A stretch of 64,000 nucleotides of DNA from Welwitschia mirabilis (GCA_051453625.1 JBOZIK010000001.1:97122972-97186971), one strand, 5' to 3'; shown: positions 36,490 through 48,960, counted from the first letter of the stretch. Made by a program: numbers and translations. The notes: generated by a model not told the origin, from the letters alone.

Positions 36490-37680
36490 GGATGCCATCC
36501 ATTAAACCTCCACTCTTCGATGGGAGTAACTATGCCTCTTGGAAGATAAGGATGCAAGTGCAATTATAGTCTTATAACTTTCAAGTTAGATAAAACATTA
36601 AAGATGAATACTTGAAATGTACAAAACCATGGTGATGCTATACGAAATTCCATTACACAAATCAAAAGTATAAAGATAAAGGAAAAACATCTTTCATGTA
36701 TGACTAAAAAAAAAAAAAAAAGAATTATATATACTTAGGCCTTACAATGGGGGAATTAAATAAAATAGTTGGATGCAAAGTTACATAAGAAATATGGAAT
36801 ATTCTAGTGGAAACATATGCAGAAACCTTTATCATCAAATAATCAAAAATTCTTTTCTAGATAAATTAGTTTAAAAATCTAAAGATAAATAATGAAGAAA
36901 TGATATATTAATACTTTACAAGAGTCGCTAAACTAGTGAATGTTATACATGGAATTAGTGAAGATCTTCTTGAGGCCAAGGTAATTTAAAAGGTTGTTAG
37001 ATCCTTAACTTTAAAATATGAGCCTAAGACAATAGTATTAGAAGAATAAAGAGACTTTAACTCAATGAAGAATGAATAATTACAAAGTACTCTAATGACT
37101 TATGAGATGAATATTATTCAAGATAGTTCTTTAAAAGAAAATCCTATTACTCTTAAAGATAGTAAGAATACAAGACAAATTTTAAAAGGAAAAATAAAAG
37201 AAGAATTAGATGGAGATGACTCTAAAGATGACATGGATGAAAAACTTGCTCTCATCATAATGCAAGTCAAAGATTTCTTTTACAAAAGAATAACAAAAAA
37301 GAGGACCATAAAAAATCATACATCTTTCAAGCTAGAGATATGTCCCAATGTAAAACTTCTAGTAACTCTTTGCTTTCTTCTAAGTCTGATATTTTCAAAT
37401 TAGAATCTTGGGTTTACAAGGATACGGACATATAGTTTTGGAACGTCCTAGCTTTAATAAATTACAAGAAATAGCACAAAAGAAGGAGCTTCAGGAAAGG
37501 AGATCTTTTTTAATAGGATGAAATGATGATCAGGATGTAATTGAAGTAGAAATATCTAATGACAAAAAAGTTCATTCATCCTACATGGATATTGTACATA
37601 TCCAAAATAAAACTAATGAAAGAAAAAAAGAATCTAAATTATATAGTAAAGGTGATTTAATTTCTAAAGAATTCATGAAG
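36490..37680 (+). pseudogene. SIRE unit 1 gag pseudogene
   Basis: Starts near 36,491 with MPSIKPPLFDGSNYASWK, the conserved N-terminal block of copia gag (the PPLFDG..Y..WK motif). The later helical region is read across stops; the open frame at 37,095-37,403 begins MTYEMNIIQDSSLKENP and continues with acidic and lysine-rich sequence. A zinc-knuckle remnant lies near 37,408 (WVYKGYGHIVLERPSF): the histidine is kept but its cysteines are changed. A run of 17 A near 36,704 lies inside the gene. Confidence 0.75.
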
Positions 37681-38760
37681 TGGTAGAAAGATATGTGTTA
37701 AAATGAAAAGATTACTTCATTCTTGTGAAATACGATATAAATAAAAAAGAGATTATTATAATAGATTATCATATAAAAAATTAGCTTTTAAAGCTAAGAT
37801 TAGTAAAGTAATGTATGAATTAAAGCATGTTAGATAGGAACTTTCTGAATTAAAAAGAATCAATGAGAAGTTTATCTAAGGGAAGAAGATCTTAAACATC
37901 ATGCTTGGACAATGCAAAATCACAAATGGTAAGAGTGGTTTAGGTCACAATGAAGCCTCCACTAGTACTTTATCTTGATTGTTAAGAAATGGATCTAAAA
38001 ATAAAGATATTCACATATAGTTTATACCAATAATATTATCTATTATTATTGCTACAAATAAGGTTATTATTAGTTTAATTATACAAATAAATTTAAAATT
38101 AAATATTATAATTATAATGCCAAAAGTCCAAAACTTATGGTACAATATTCTATGTAGGCTAAACAAAAGAAGATATGTATTATAAAATCAAAACTATCTC
38201 TATTAGCTTAGATTGCATTACAAGTAATATAGAAACATGCCTCGTACATTGACAATGGATGTTCAAGGCATATGACTAGAGAAAAATTAAACTTTATCAT
38301 GTTGGTAGAGTAAGACAAAGGAGTGATCACTTTTGGCAATAATATAAAGATGTCTATCAAAGGTATTAAAACTAGTGGAGAAGGTAATCTAGATAAGAAA
38401 AAAGATGTTTTCTTTATAGAAGGATTACAACATAATATCCTAAGTGTGTGTTAGTTATGTGATGCAAACTTTTCTATTACTTTATCAAAAATGATTTTGT
38501 TATTAAAGAACATAATTTAATCAAAGAATTATTTACTAGAATTGAAAAATCTAATGTATACATTATACTTTTACAAAACATTTCTAATAAAGAAAGCCAG
38601 TGTTTATCCAGTACTACAGGTGAAACGAACATATGATACAAGAAGCTTAAACATGTAAGTAATGACTTGCTAAAATTCTTGTCTTAAAAAGAAATGGTAA
38701 GGTATACCAGAAAGGAAAGCAAACAAAGGTAAGATTTGATTAGAAAAACACTATCACAAC
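37681..38760 (+). pseudogene. SIRE unit 1 protease and GAG-pre-integrase pseudogene
   Basis: After a charged linker (37,680-38,200), the protease active-site block reads YIDNGCSRHMTREKLNF near 38,249: the aspartate is kept and the next residue is asparagine instead of serine. It continues VITFGNNIKMSIKGI and VFFIEGLQHNILSVC near 38,410. The GAG-pre-integrase zinc segment that should follow (to about 38,740) is too decayed to read clearly. Confidence 0.75.
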
Positions 38761-39300
38761 TGAATATCATTTAGATCTTTTACATCTTGATATTGTTAGT
38801 CCATCTCCTATAAAAAGACTTGGTAAGAAAAGCTATTATCTAACTTTTATAAACAACTACTCTAGTTTTACCTTGATAGACTTCCTTCCACATAAGGATG
38901 AAGCATTTGATTTTTTTCCTAAACTACGTATTAAGTTATAAAATAAAAAAGGGTATAAGATCAAGATGATAAGAAGTAATAATGAAACTAAATTTAAAAA
39001 TTACAAAGTTCAAATATTTTTATGAATAGTTTGGTATTCTCTATTAATTCTCTACACTAAGAACTCTACAATAAAATGGAGTTACTAAAACAAAAAATAA
39101 AGTTCTAAATGAAATGATAATAATAATAATGCATAATAAATAAGTTCATTATTATTTATGAATAAAAGATATCAAAACTATAGGTTACATTTCCAATCAA
39201 GTTCTGGTAAGATGTTTCACTTCCAAAACCTCATACGGACTATGGTTTAGTAAGAAATAATTAATAAGTTATTTTCATATATTTAGGACAAAATAATTCA
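38740..39300 (+). pseudogene. SIRE unit 1 integrase pseudogene
   Basis: Reads TTEYHLDLLHLDIVSPSPIK near 38,757 with the first catalytic aspartate in LHLDIV, then LTFINNYSSFTLIDFLPHKD (aspartate-to-asparagine in the NNYS block, also seen in unit 2). KKGYKIKMIRSNNETKF follows near 38,949, where the second catalytic aspartate has become asparagine. The third catalytic residue region (NGV...) is truncated near 39,078. Several stops. Confidence 0.8.
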
Positions 39301-39815
39301 TCTTAAATAAAAATAAAAAGATAAAGAAAATTCAATTCTAATATTGATAATTACATTTTTCTAGACTATTCCATGGTCAATAAAACCTATCAAGTGTTTA
39401 ATAACAGAACTCATGTTAAGAAATCATAAACATTAAAATAAATGATATTGAATCAACATCAATCTATGTGAAACATTACTATATTCCTATACAAATTGAT
39501 CTATCATCTAACCATCCTTAAGTATAATTAAATGGTAAGAAAAAGAAATAAAAAGAAACAAATAAAGAAAATTTTTAAAACATGATCAAACTAAAAAGAA
39601 GTCACTTTACAGACAACATAATAGGTCTTTCATATGGTGGTATTAAAACTTGAAGCTGTACTAAGGAATTATATGAATTTTTAGTATATATCTCATAGGC
39701 TGGAAAAACTTTTAATGAAGTAGAAAGTGATGAACATTAGATGCTAGTAATGCAAGAGAGACTGAATTAGTTTAAAGGATGTGATGTCTAGGAATTTACT
39801 TAAAGGCCATGTAAT
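39300..39815 (+). pseudogene. SIRE unit 1 integrase-RT linker
   Basis: Decayed linker between integrase and RT. It matches the same part of unit 2 (46,200-46,770), including aataggt ... tatgctagt-type strings and the block ending gcataaaatgg at the start of RT. No catalytic motif is expected here. Confidence 0.6.
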
Positions 39816-40500
39816 AGATGTATTATTAGCATAAAATGGGTTGTTAGAAATAACATATATGAAAATGTTAATTTTATTAGAAATAGGGTAAAATTAGTAT
39901 TTAAATGATTTAAACAATAAAAATACATATACTTTGGAGAAACATTTGCACTATCAGCTCATACAGAGTCCATAAGAATGATTTTAGTTTTTGCATGTGT
40001 CAAGAGATTTAGACTTTATGAGATGGATATTAAAAGTGCCTTTTTAAATAGAGTAGTTTAAGAGGAAGTATATATTGAGTAACACAAAGGGTTTACTAAC
40101 TCTCATAAAGTAGACTATGTTTACAAACTAAAAGGCTTTTTATGATTTCAAGCAAGCTCCTAGATTTTGGTATAAGAAATTATTAAGTTATATAATAGAA
40201 AACAGATTCGAAAGAGGCATGTCTGATGTTATAATATTTATTAAAAAGAATGATAAGGATTTTACTATGGTACAGATATTTGTGAATGATATTATTTTTA
40301 GAGCTACTAACAAATTATTATATAAGAAGTTTTCTAAGATTATGCAAGATGAGTCTGAAATATGTCTAATGGGAAATATGAGTAACTTCTTGGGAATTTA
40401 AGTGATGCAACACAAATAAGGTACATTCATTTCTTAAACTAAATATGTTAAAAATTTGCTAGCTAAGTATGAGTTACAAGATTGTAAGACTAAAGATATC
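39816..40500 (+). pseudogene. SIRE unit 1 reverse transcriptase pseudogene
   Basis: Begins near 39,817 with a KW-type start, then AFLN-like and EEVYIE near 40,061. The open frame at 40,219-40,401 reads MSDVIIFIKKNDKDFTMVQI and continues into the catalytic box, FVND at 40,279-40,290 instead of YVDD, then IIFRATNKLLYKKFSKIM. QTKYVKNLLAKYELQDCKTK-type wording follows near 40,430, the conserved end of copia RT. Early stops and one frame change near 40,130. Confidence 0.85.
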
Positions 40501-41150
40501 CCAATGAACCAAAGTATAAAACTGCATAAACATAAGCATGGTAAGAAGGTTGATCAGAAGCTATACAAAGGTATGATTGATAGCTTATTATAGATTGCTA
40601 CTAGTAGATCTAATATCATTTTAAATAAAGAGATTTATTCTCATTATTAAAGTGACCGTAGAGAATTACATCTTATAGTATTTAAAATAATTTTTCACCA
40701 TCTAAAAGATACTACTAATTAGAGCCTTTCATATTTAAAAAACTTTTGCCTTGATCTAGTAGGATATTGTGATGCAGATTGGGTAGGATATAAGAATGAT
40801 ATAAGGAGTAAAGTAGAACTTGCTTCTTACTTGGGTAATGTTTGGTATCTTGGAGTAGAAAAAAGTAAAACTCAACTACTCTCTCAACTACTAAGATTGA
40901 ATACATTACTGCTTGAAGTTATTATACTTAGTTACTTTGGATGAAGAAAACTTTAAAAAATTTTAAAGTATTATCGGAGAGAATTGCCATCTTTTATGAC
41001 AATAAAAGTGATATCAACAATCTTAAAAAATCCAATACAACATTCAAAAACCAAACATATCAAGATCGCATAGCATTTTCTTAGTAAGCATGCACAAAAC
41101 AAAGATATCATGCTATAATATATTAATACTTATAATCAACTTATTGATAG
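40501..41150 (+). pseudogene. SIRE unit 1 RNase H pseudogene
   Basis: Reads LVGYCDADWVGYKNDIRSK near 40,758, which keeps the first RNase H aspartates, then LASYLGN. HSKTKHIKIA, a stop, HFLSKHAQNKDIML and INTYNQLIDRFI follow near 41,042-41,160, the conserved C-terminal blocks. The coding region ends directly at the second copy of the 760-bp segment, with no downstream ORF and no polypurine tract between. Confidence 0.85.
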
Positions 41151-41892
41151 GTTTATTATATTATGAATAGACATTTTCTTCCTTATTTTATATGATTGAT
41201 ATATTTTATACATTATGAAATAAATAAGCATATAAACAAGTACATGCATTCTTACCTAAAACTAGGAATAATAAATGAGTAAAATTACTCTATAATGACT
41301 TTTATCTTCTTGAGATGTGTAAAGCACTTATTTCGTAGCATATTTATTATCTTATTCCTTAGAATTAGAGTTTGTATAATTATGTCATATGATAATTTTT
41401 GAGATGTGTGCATTTACTATGCATGTCTTCAATGAATTCAACTTACTTATGAGTTTATGAAGAATTATGAAGAAGCTAGAATAAGGAAAAGATGCATGTA
41501 ATTAATCTTGCTAATTGGATCATGAAGATTATACACCTTAATGAGGTGCATTAGTCACAAATATGATCTCATTTTGTAGTCCAATGTCACTTATTATCCA
41601 TCCCACTTATCAATGCTAAATCATATGATCTTAATCTATGTGCCTTTTTTCATTTATATATAAATGTTCTTTTCTCTTGTTCAAAGAGGAGATACTTTTC
41701 ATTTTTCCATATAAGTGCATTTCCTTTTTTTATTTCTCTTTTACTCATTCTCTTACTTGTGAAGCTTAGAGCTTAAAATCTTTGAGCTAAGAAAATCTTG
41801 AGCTTGGATCTTCATCAATATTCAACTATCAAAAACTTACTAATCTTTCCAAGTAAGCTCTTTACTCTTATTTTCTATATGATTTCTTTTTA
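41150..41892 (+). repeat. 760-bp segment preceding SIRE-like LTR B (copy 2)
   Basis: Partner of 34,268-35,021. It follows the RNase H end of unit 1 directly and runs into LTR B, whose first 30 bases or so are deleted at the junction. It has a TATA-like run (tatatataaatg near 41,656) and a pyrimidine-rich tract after it, like copy 1. Confidence 0.7.
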
Positions 41893-43271
41893 ATTCCACT
41901 TATCAAATGTAAAGTGTCTATAATATGAACATGTAAAATTGGAGAATACCAAATTACAAAAAGCATTAATTTAAGTTAAAACCTCAAATTTTTATTACAT
42001 AAAAGGTTTAGCTTATATTTCATGAATTTTAAAAAAGTTCTAACTAAAGATGTCTAAACATGTAAAGATGTCTATGAGAAAGACATTGACTATATCAAAG
42101 ATGTCTATGCTAAACTAGAACTTCATCATTAAAAAAAAAAAAAAAAACATATATATTAATAAAGATGTCTATATAGAAGCAAGGATCTAAGATAGGTAAA
42201 ATATTTATATCACATTAAAGATGTTTATATTGATTTAACTAGTGAAAGACATTTATATAGTTGAATACATCTATACTGAACTAGGTGAGGCAATAGAGAA
42301 AAATTATATTTCGATGAATTATCTACATCTCAAGGAATCAAACGAGTTTTATACCTTAGATTCATAATCATTAAGGGTTATAAAAACAATATCTTAAGTT
42401 TTATTAAAATTGAGATAGTTTAACTAGAGATGTATTCCATGTTAAGGATGACTACCTAATAAGAGACATTTAATATTTGAAAGACATCTATCTTGAAATT
42501 TTACAAAAATAAAATAGCCATTAAACACCCAAATCTTAAAAGTTTAAACATATATCTTGAAATTTTAAATGGCTATCTCTCTAGGGCACTAGTAAGAAAG
42601 ACATCATAAGCATAAAGGGCATAAAGAGAGGAATAAGCGAAGTTACTTACATCAGTAATTAGTACTACACACATAGATTTTAGCTATCTTTTGTAAAGGA
42701 CTATTCAGTAAACATATCAATTAACCATTAACTCTTATAGAACTACACCACTCTAATATTTAATACTCATGAATGATAATAACAAGTAATAACTCAAGAA
42801 CTTCATAAAAAAGACATCTTTTTAGGTTTGTTTTTCATTTGTTATCATTATTTATTAGAACTTAAATTATAGGACTATTAGATTTTTGAATACACTCATT
42901 ATAGTTCATTTCTTATTTTCAATCATATGATCCCTTACTGAGGTTTTTATATTATAAGGCAATCCTTTTATGATCATACTTGTGTAAGTGATTATAAGTA
43001 AATTTTTGTTTTTAGTCTATTAAATATCCCTAATAAGAAGAGAAGGCTATCTTAAGGGTGTAAGATTGGTGGTATTATAAAAACACTACTTTGTAAGTTA
43101 AGAATATTTAGAAGTATGAGAGGAAGCTACCCTCTATGTGTGAATGTTCCAAGGTTGGAAAACCATGTTAATCTAGTAAGGTGTTTATTATTTAATTTTT
43201 AATTTGCTTTTAGCTAAATTTATTTTTAGTGGAGGTCATTCATCCCTCACATTTGATTTCAATTATTATGA
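41893..43271 (+). repeat. SIRE-like LTR B
   Basis: Starts within the LTR at attccacttatcaaatgtaa (about 30 bases of the terminus lost compared with LTR A) and ends just before the primer-binding site. It carries a run of about 19 A near 42,129. It is diverged from LTRs A and C at many positions. Confidence 0.8.
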
Positions 43272-43273
43272 AG

Positions 43274-43285
43274 TGGTATTAGAGT
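43274..43285 (+). promoter_or_regulatory. SIRE unit 2 primer-binding site (initiator tRNA-Met)
   Basis: tggtattagagt matches tggtatcagagc at 10 of 12 positions; both differences are C-to-T. It is two bases after the end of LTR B, as in unit 1. Confidence 0.8.
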
Positions 43286-43329
43286 AGATACTCATAGAAA
43301 GGAAGTAATATTCTTGAGTAAACTATAAA

Positions 43330-44520
43330 AGGGATGTCATTCATTATACTTCTACTCTTCAATGGGACTAATTATGCCTATTGAAAGATGAGAATGTAGG
43401 TATACTTAAAGTCTTATTAGTTTTAGTTTGGGTAAAGCATTGAATATGGATACTAGAAACATATAAAAACCATAATAGATGCTACAAGAAATTCGATTAC
43501 ACAAATCAAACTTAGAAGAAACTGGGAAGACAGAGATAAGGCAGCTTTCAAGTGTGACTTAAAAGTAAAGAATGCTCTCTATTCATCCCTTATAATGAAA
43601 TAATTCAATACAATAACTGAATGTAGAACTACATAAAAAATATGAAATGTTCTAATGAAGACATATAAGGAAACCTCCATTATTAAGTGAATAAAACTTC
43701 TTGTTTGAATAAATTAATTTTAAAATTTAAATATAAACAATGGAAGAAGAGTATGTGAATGCTTCATAGGAGTTTCTAACATAGTAAATGCTATATGAGG
43801 CATTGATGAATCTTCCTAAGGCCAAAGTAATCCAAAAGATTATTAGATTCTTAACTCTAGAATATGGACCTAAGATAACTGCCATCCAAGAATTAAAAGA
43901 CTTTAACTCAATGAAGATTGAATAATTACAAAGCGCTCTAATAGCTTATTAGATGAATCTTATTTGGTTCTTTAAAATAAAATCCTATTGCTTCTAAAGC
44001 TAGTGAAAATACAAGGAAATTTTTGAAAGGAAAACCAAAAGAAGGAATAGATGAATATAACTCTAAAGATGACATGGATGAATAACTTGTCTCATCACAA
44101 GATGAATCAAGAAACTTATTTCATAAAAGAATAAGAAAAATAGGATTATTAAAAATCATTTGAATTTCAAATTAGAGGTAATCTTAAAGGTTAAACTTTT
44201 AGTAGCTCTTCATTTTCTTCCAATTCTAATACTTTCAAGTTAGAATGTTGGATTTATAGAGGATAAGGACACATAGCTTCAAAAATTACTAGTTTTAACA
44301 AATTATAGAAAAAATCACAAAAGAAAGAGCCCAAGAAAAGGAGATATTTCTTCACAAGATGAAATGATGATAAGAATGCAACTAAAGTAGAAACAGCTGA
44401 TGATAAAAAAGCTCATGCATCGTACATGATCATTATACATATCTAAAAGAAAAGTGATGAAAGAAAAAAAGAATTTAAATTAGACAGTAAAGGTGAAATA
44501 GAAATGGAACTTTAATATAA
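43330..44520 (+). pseudogene. SIRE unit 2 gag pseudogene
   Basis: Collinear with unit 1 gag at DNA level. A conserved start lies near 43,335 (gatgtcattcattatactt against gatgccatccattaaacct in unit 1). The block around 44,040-44,090 corresponds to unit 1 37,200-37,240, and a zinc-knuckle remnant lies near 44,243 (CWIYRG, a stop, GHIASK), with one cysteine and the histidine kept. More stops than unit 1. Confidence 0.7.
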
Positions 44521-45099
44521 GTATGATTTAATTTCTAAATAATTTATTAATTTGTAAAAAGTGTATTCAAAAATGAAAAGATTACTTCATTCACATGAAT
44601 TAGCATATGATCAAGAACAAAGTTCTTATAATAAGTCATTATTTGAAAACTTAGCTCTTAAAGCCTAGATTAGTAAACTAATGTATGAATAATAGCATAC
44701 TAGGTAGTAACTTTATAACTCAAAAAGAAATAATGAGAAGTTTACCTAAGGGAAGAAGACCTTAAATGTCATGCTTAAACAATGCAGAAGCCCCAAGGAT
44801 AAAAATAGTTTAGGTCACAATGAAGCCTCCACTAGTACTGCAACTTTATTATTCAACAAATGGAACTAAAAATTAAGGTACAAGCATATAGTTTATACCA
44901 ATAATATTATTTGTTATTATTACTACAAATAAGGTCATTATCAATTTAACTATCTAATTAAATTTAAAACTAGATTTTATACTAATAGTATCCAAAGACC
45001 AAGAACTATGGTACAATGTTCTGTGTAGGCTAAATCAAAGAAAATGTGATTCCAAAGTTAAGACTATCTCTATTAGCTCAAATTGCACTATTAGTAGTA

Positions 45100-45650
45100 A
45101 AGAAACATGCTTGGTATGTTGATAGTTAGTATTCATGGCATATAACTAGAGATGAATCTATCTTTACCACCTTAGTAGAGTAAGACAAAGGAGTGATCAC
45201 CTTTTGCGATAATGTAGAGGTGTCTATTAGAGGTATTGAAACCATTAGAGGAGGTAATCTACCTAAGGTAAAAGATGTTTTCTTTGTAGAAGGATTACAA
45301 CATAATCTAATAAGTGTTATTCAATTATGCAATATAGACTTTTCTATCACTTTTATTAATATGATCGTATTATAAAAGAACATAACTTAATAAAAGTATT
45401 ATTTACTAGAATTAGAAAATCTAATGTCTATATCACTACTTTATAAGATATTTCTAACAATGAAACCAAGTGTCTATTAAATACAAGTACTACAGGCAAA
45501 ATTGATCTATTGCTTAAAAATATTAAACACATAAATAAATACTTGTTAAAAATCTTTTCCATAAAAGAAATGGTAAAAGGACTTTCTAGGTGGCAAAGCC
45601 TTAATAATTAGGTTTGTGAGACATGCCAAAAATAAAATAAAACAAGGTAA
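45100..45650 (+). pseudogene. SIRE unit 2 protease and GAG-pre-integrase pseudogene
   Basis: The active-site block reads WYVDS, a stop, YSWHITRDESIF near 45,115; the aspartate and serine are kept. The open frame at 45,193-45,375 continues MITFCDNVEVSIRGIETI and VFFVEGLQHNLISVIQLC, then FSITF. The preceding 44,520-45,100 is the decayed gag-protease linker, collinear with unit 1. Confidence 0.75.
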
Positions 45651-45654
45651 TATT

Positions 45655-46780
45655 TGGTAAGAAAAACACTATTACAACTGAACTCCTTTAAACCTTTTTC
45701 ATCTGGATATTATTGGTTCATCTCCTATAGAAAGTCTTGGTAACAAAAGATATCATCTAACTATTGTTAACAATTACTCTCGTTTTACATGGTAGACTTC
45801 CTTGCATATAAGGATGAGGTATATGGCCTTTTCTATAAGTTGTGTATTAGTTTACAAAACTAAAAGGGGTATAAAATTAAGATTATAAGAAGCAATAATG
45901 GTACTAAATTTAAATATGAAAAGTTCAAAAATTTTTGTAAATAGTTCGGTATTCTTTATCAATTCTCTACACCAAGAACTCCATAATAAAATGGAATTAC
46001 CAAAAGAATGAATAGAATTCTAAATAAAATGACAAGAGCAGTGATTTATGATAAATAGGTTCTTTATCATTTTTGAACAATCAACACTATGTGTTTCATC
46101 TTCAATCAAGTTTCATATGAATTATCTTCTAGTAAGAAACCATAAGTAAGTTATTTTTATATATTTGGTTCAAAATGTTTTATCTTTAATAAAAAGGATA
46201 AGATAACAAAATTCAATTTCAAAGTTGATAATGGCATTTTTCTAGGTTATTTCATGATTAATATAGCATACTGGGTGTTCAACAACAGAACTCATATAGT
46301 AGAGAAAACTGTAAATGTTAAAATAAATGATATTAACTCAACTTCTATTTATGTGCAAGATGACTATATTTCTATATAAATTGATGAATCATCTAACCAT
46401 CCTCAAGTATAATCAACTAGTAAGAAGAATAAAAAAGAAGAAACTAATAAAGAAACTTCTTTAAACATGATTTGACTAAAGATAAATCACTCTATAAGCA
46501 ACATAATAGGTAATTTATATGCTAGTATTTAAACTTAAGATTTTACTAAATGATTTTATAGATTTGTAGCATATATCTCACAGGTAGAACCTAAATCTTC
46601 CAATGAAATAGAAAGTGATAAAAATTGGATGGTAGTAATGTAAGAGTAACTTAAGATGCTAGTAATGTAAGAGTAACTTAATTAGTTTAAAAGATGTAAT
46701 GTCTAGAAACTCACTTCAAGACCATCTAATAGATCTATTATTGGCATAAAATGGCTTTTTAAAAACTTGGGGATTAGGCC
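45655..46780 (+). pseudogene. SIRE unit 2 integrase and start of RT, truncated
   Basis: Reads FHLDIIGSSPIESLGNK and LTIVNNYSRFTW near 45,695-45,800, with the same NNYS block as unit 1. The C-terminal part and linker match unit 1 with many stops. A 27-bp tandem duplication of tagtaatgtaagagtaac lies at 46,633-46,680. Similarity to unit 1 ends at the first residues of RT (gcataaaatgg near 46,746); the rest of RT and RNase H is missing. Confidence 0.75.
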
Positions 46781-47529
46781 TTGCCCAATAAGATAAGTCA
46801 TTAATTACTCACTCTCAAAATATCAACTTCATACTATGATATTCTCTGAGTTAAGATTATAATTAAACCCTAACATAGTAAATTATGTGCATGTCACTTT
46901 ACCTTTTTACTGTGATACTTTTATCATGATGTTAGTGGTATAAAATTTAAAGTCTTTTCATCTTATAGAGAATATGTCTTTTAATTAAAAACACCTATCA
47001 TAAAGATGTCTTCAATATTATAGATGTTCATCAAGTAGATGTTTTTATATGTCAAATGTCTTTAAAGGTTAGGTAAATTTTTCTTTATTATTTGAAATAA
47101 ACACCTTTGGATAGGTAAACATCTTTACAGTATGTAGATAACTCATAAAATTTATTAATAGAAGATATCATTTGTGGAGATAGATGTTTAATTTTATCAT
47201 TTTATACATCTTTCAGTTAGTAGATATCTTTGAAAGAGTTATACAGAAAATAAAACATGCATCAAAATGTAGGTTTTAACCCTTTTTTTTTAGAAAAGGA
47301 ACCATCATCTATTATTTTCAATTCTTTTCTCAGTAGGTGTTCCTCTCAAAGATCTTTATTAGTGTCTTTTTTTTTCCCTTCTTCTTCTAAGATCTCTTAG
47401 CAAAGATTTCTTAGATTTGGAACAAGTGTTCACAGCTAGTACAATAGGCATTCTTTTCTTAAATAGGTTTTTTTTAATATTTCATACTTGGTTATTATTA
47501 CTTTAGATATTTATATATTTTCTTCAAAT
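46781..47529 (+). other. Unidentified junction region downstream of the unit 2 break
   Basis: Begins where unit 2 leaves unit 1. The part 46,980-47,240 contains several copies of agatgt/acatct words (aaagatgtcttc, tagatgttca, aaacatcttta, gtagatatctttg) that resemble the octamer-rich part of the SIRE LTRs, partly in the reverse orientation. I could not extend this to a clean alignment. No coding motif. Confidence 0.45.
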
Positions 47530-48960
47530 ATGGTGAGGAAAAATCCCTTTTATGCCTTTAAGGAAAAAGAACCTACCATAAAATCACACAAACCTTAGTG
47601 CGAACCTGAGTTTTATCATGAGTCTATTATCAAACATTTTAAAACTTCGACTAGAAACTCCATCATTATAGAGCAATTTCTTGAATTCAAAAAGTAAAGA
47701 AAAGATCAAGTTATTAAATTTTTTTTCTTTTTTTATTGTGATACAGTAGTGCACTTAGGCCAAGAAATTCTAGACCCCAAATTTAGGGAATTCTATGCTA
47801 ACATACATAACATAGATGACTACATTGGGATTTTTCAAACTCAACTATGAGGTACTTCTCTATTTCTCACACATATTTTTGTAAACATCATACTTAATGT
47901 AGGTGATTTATAGCTCCTATGATTATAAATGCATTTTTTCATTTGTCACTCTGTTATTATTTCACAGCGTTCATTGAGTAACTTACATTTTGGACATTCT
48001 AGAATGAATTTTTATGAGAACGTAGAATGTAAATATATGGTAATAGATGTCTCTAATTTGAGCTTAATCATATTTTACAACATACTTATTTGGAACAGTA
48101 GCTATAATGATTGCAACACAATGTAGACATTTGTAGTTTATTGTCTTTTCATGGGGCTAAATATTGACCTTGACATCATTTTATGTATGGATATTATTAC
48201 TCTTTTCCAAAAGAATCAGACTTTGTGTCACCCTATTTGGTTAGTATTATTATTAGTAATTCCATCATCTCAATGTCATAGGTTAATCTCATTTAACTTA
48301 AAAATACACTTTCAAAGTTTGGTGAGAAATGGCAAGCACTAGTACCAACGAGTGAAGGCTTAAGTAGGAGACCTTATGCACCATAATTTTGATGCTTTTA
48401 CTTTATAGTCTCTCATAGTTTATCATCACTAAAGAAGGGTTTAAAAGATATTTCTAAGATGATAAGTAAGATTGAATGCAACTTGTTGAGGTTGAAAAAG
48501 CATCATTCCATAACTAGTAAAGGAAAGGCTCCTATAGGCAATTGGGAATCCATGGTGACTCCCATTTAGATTAATTTGAAGAAGGAGCCAAAGGAAAAGG
48601 TTCATGTAGCACCTAATTCTATCAAATATAACTCCATGGTGAATCCATGGTGAATCCATGTTTCACCTCTTAGCATAGCTCCACTATCCTCTTTCACTAA
48701 GATTATTACTATTAGCTTCTTTAGCACTTATATTACCTCTCAAATATATTCACATATGAGGATATATGTCTTTTAGGTCCTAATGAGTCATCCTAGTAGC
48801 CATTTAGGAAATGGTACACATGTTCATCTACATCTTCCTCTTTATACACTATGTATACCTCCACCACTAGGGATAGTGAAGATGATAATGACGATGTAAG
48901 GGATGGTACTTGATACACTAGGGACTCAATTCTTAGTGATTAGATCCTTATGTATGCTAT
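47530..48960 (+). pseudogene. Downstream ORF remnant of SIRE unit 2 (plant transposon/envelope-like region)
   Basis: A plus-strand reading begins near 47,530 with MVRKNPFYAF and a charged stretch. Near 47,785 it gives KFREFYANIHNIDDYIGIFQ. The EFYAN block with a following hydrophobic helix recalls the 'putative plant transposon protein' family found in large plant retrotransposons; I hold this loosely. Short frames at 47,929-48,126 and 48,151-48,342 continue it across stops. The end (48,700-48,960) is serine/threonine- and then acid-rich. The position after pol and before the 3' LTR is where SIRE-type elements carry an extra ORF sometimes called envelope-like. Confidence 0.4.

Noticed and set aside
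36700-36725. Long A run as a possible retroposon tail
   Set aside because: It lies inside the unit 1 gag alignment; a similar run near 42,129 lies inside LTR B. Both look like slippage expansions, with no element body upstream.
48620-48660. Repeated ccatggtgaatccatgg as a palindromic regulatory site
   Set aside because: A simple tandem repeat of tggtgaatcca of two to three units; no sign of conservation or function.
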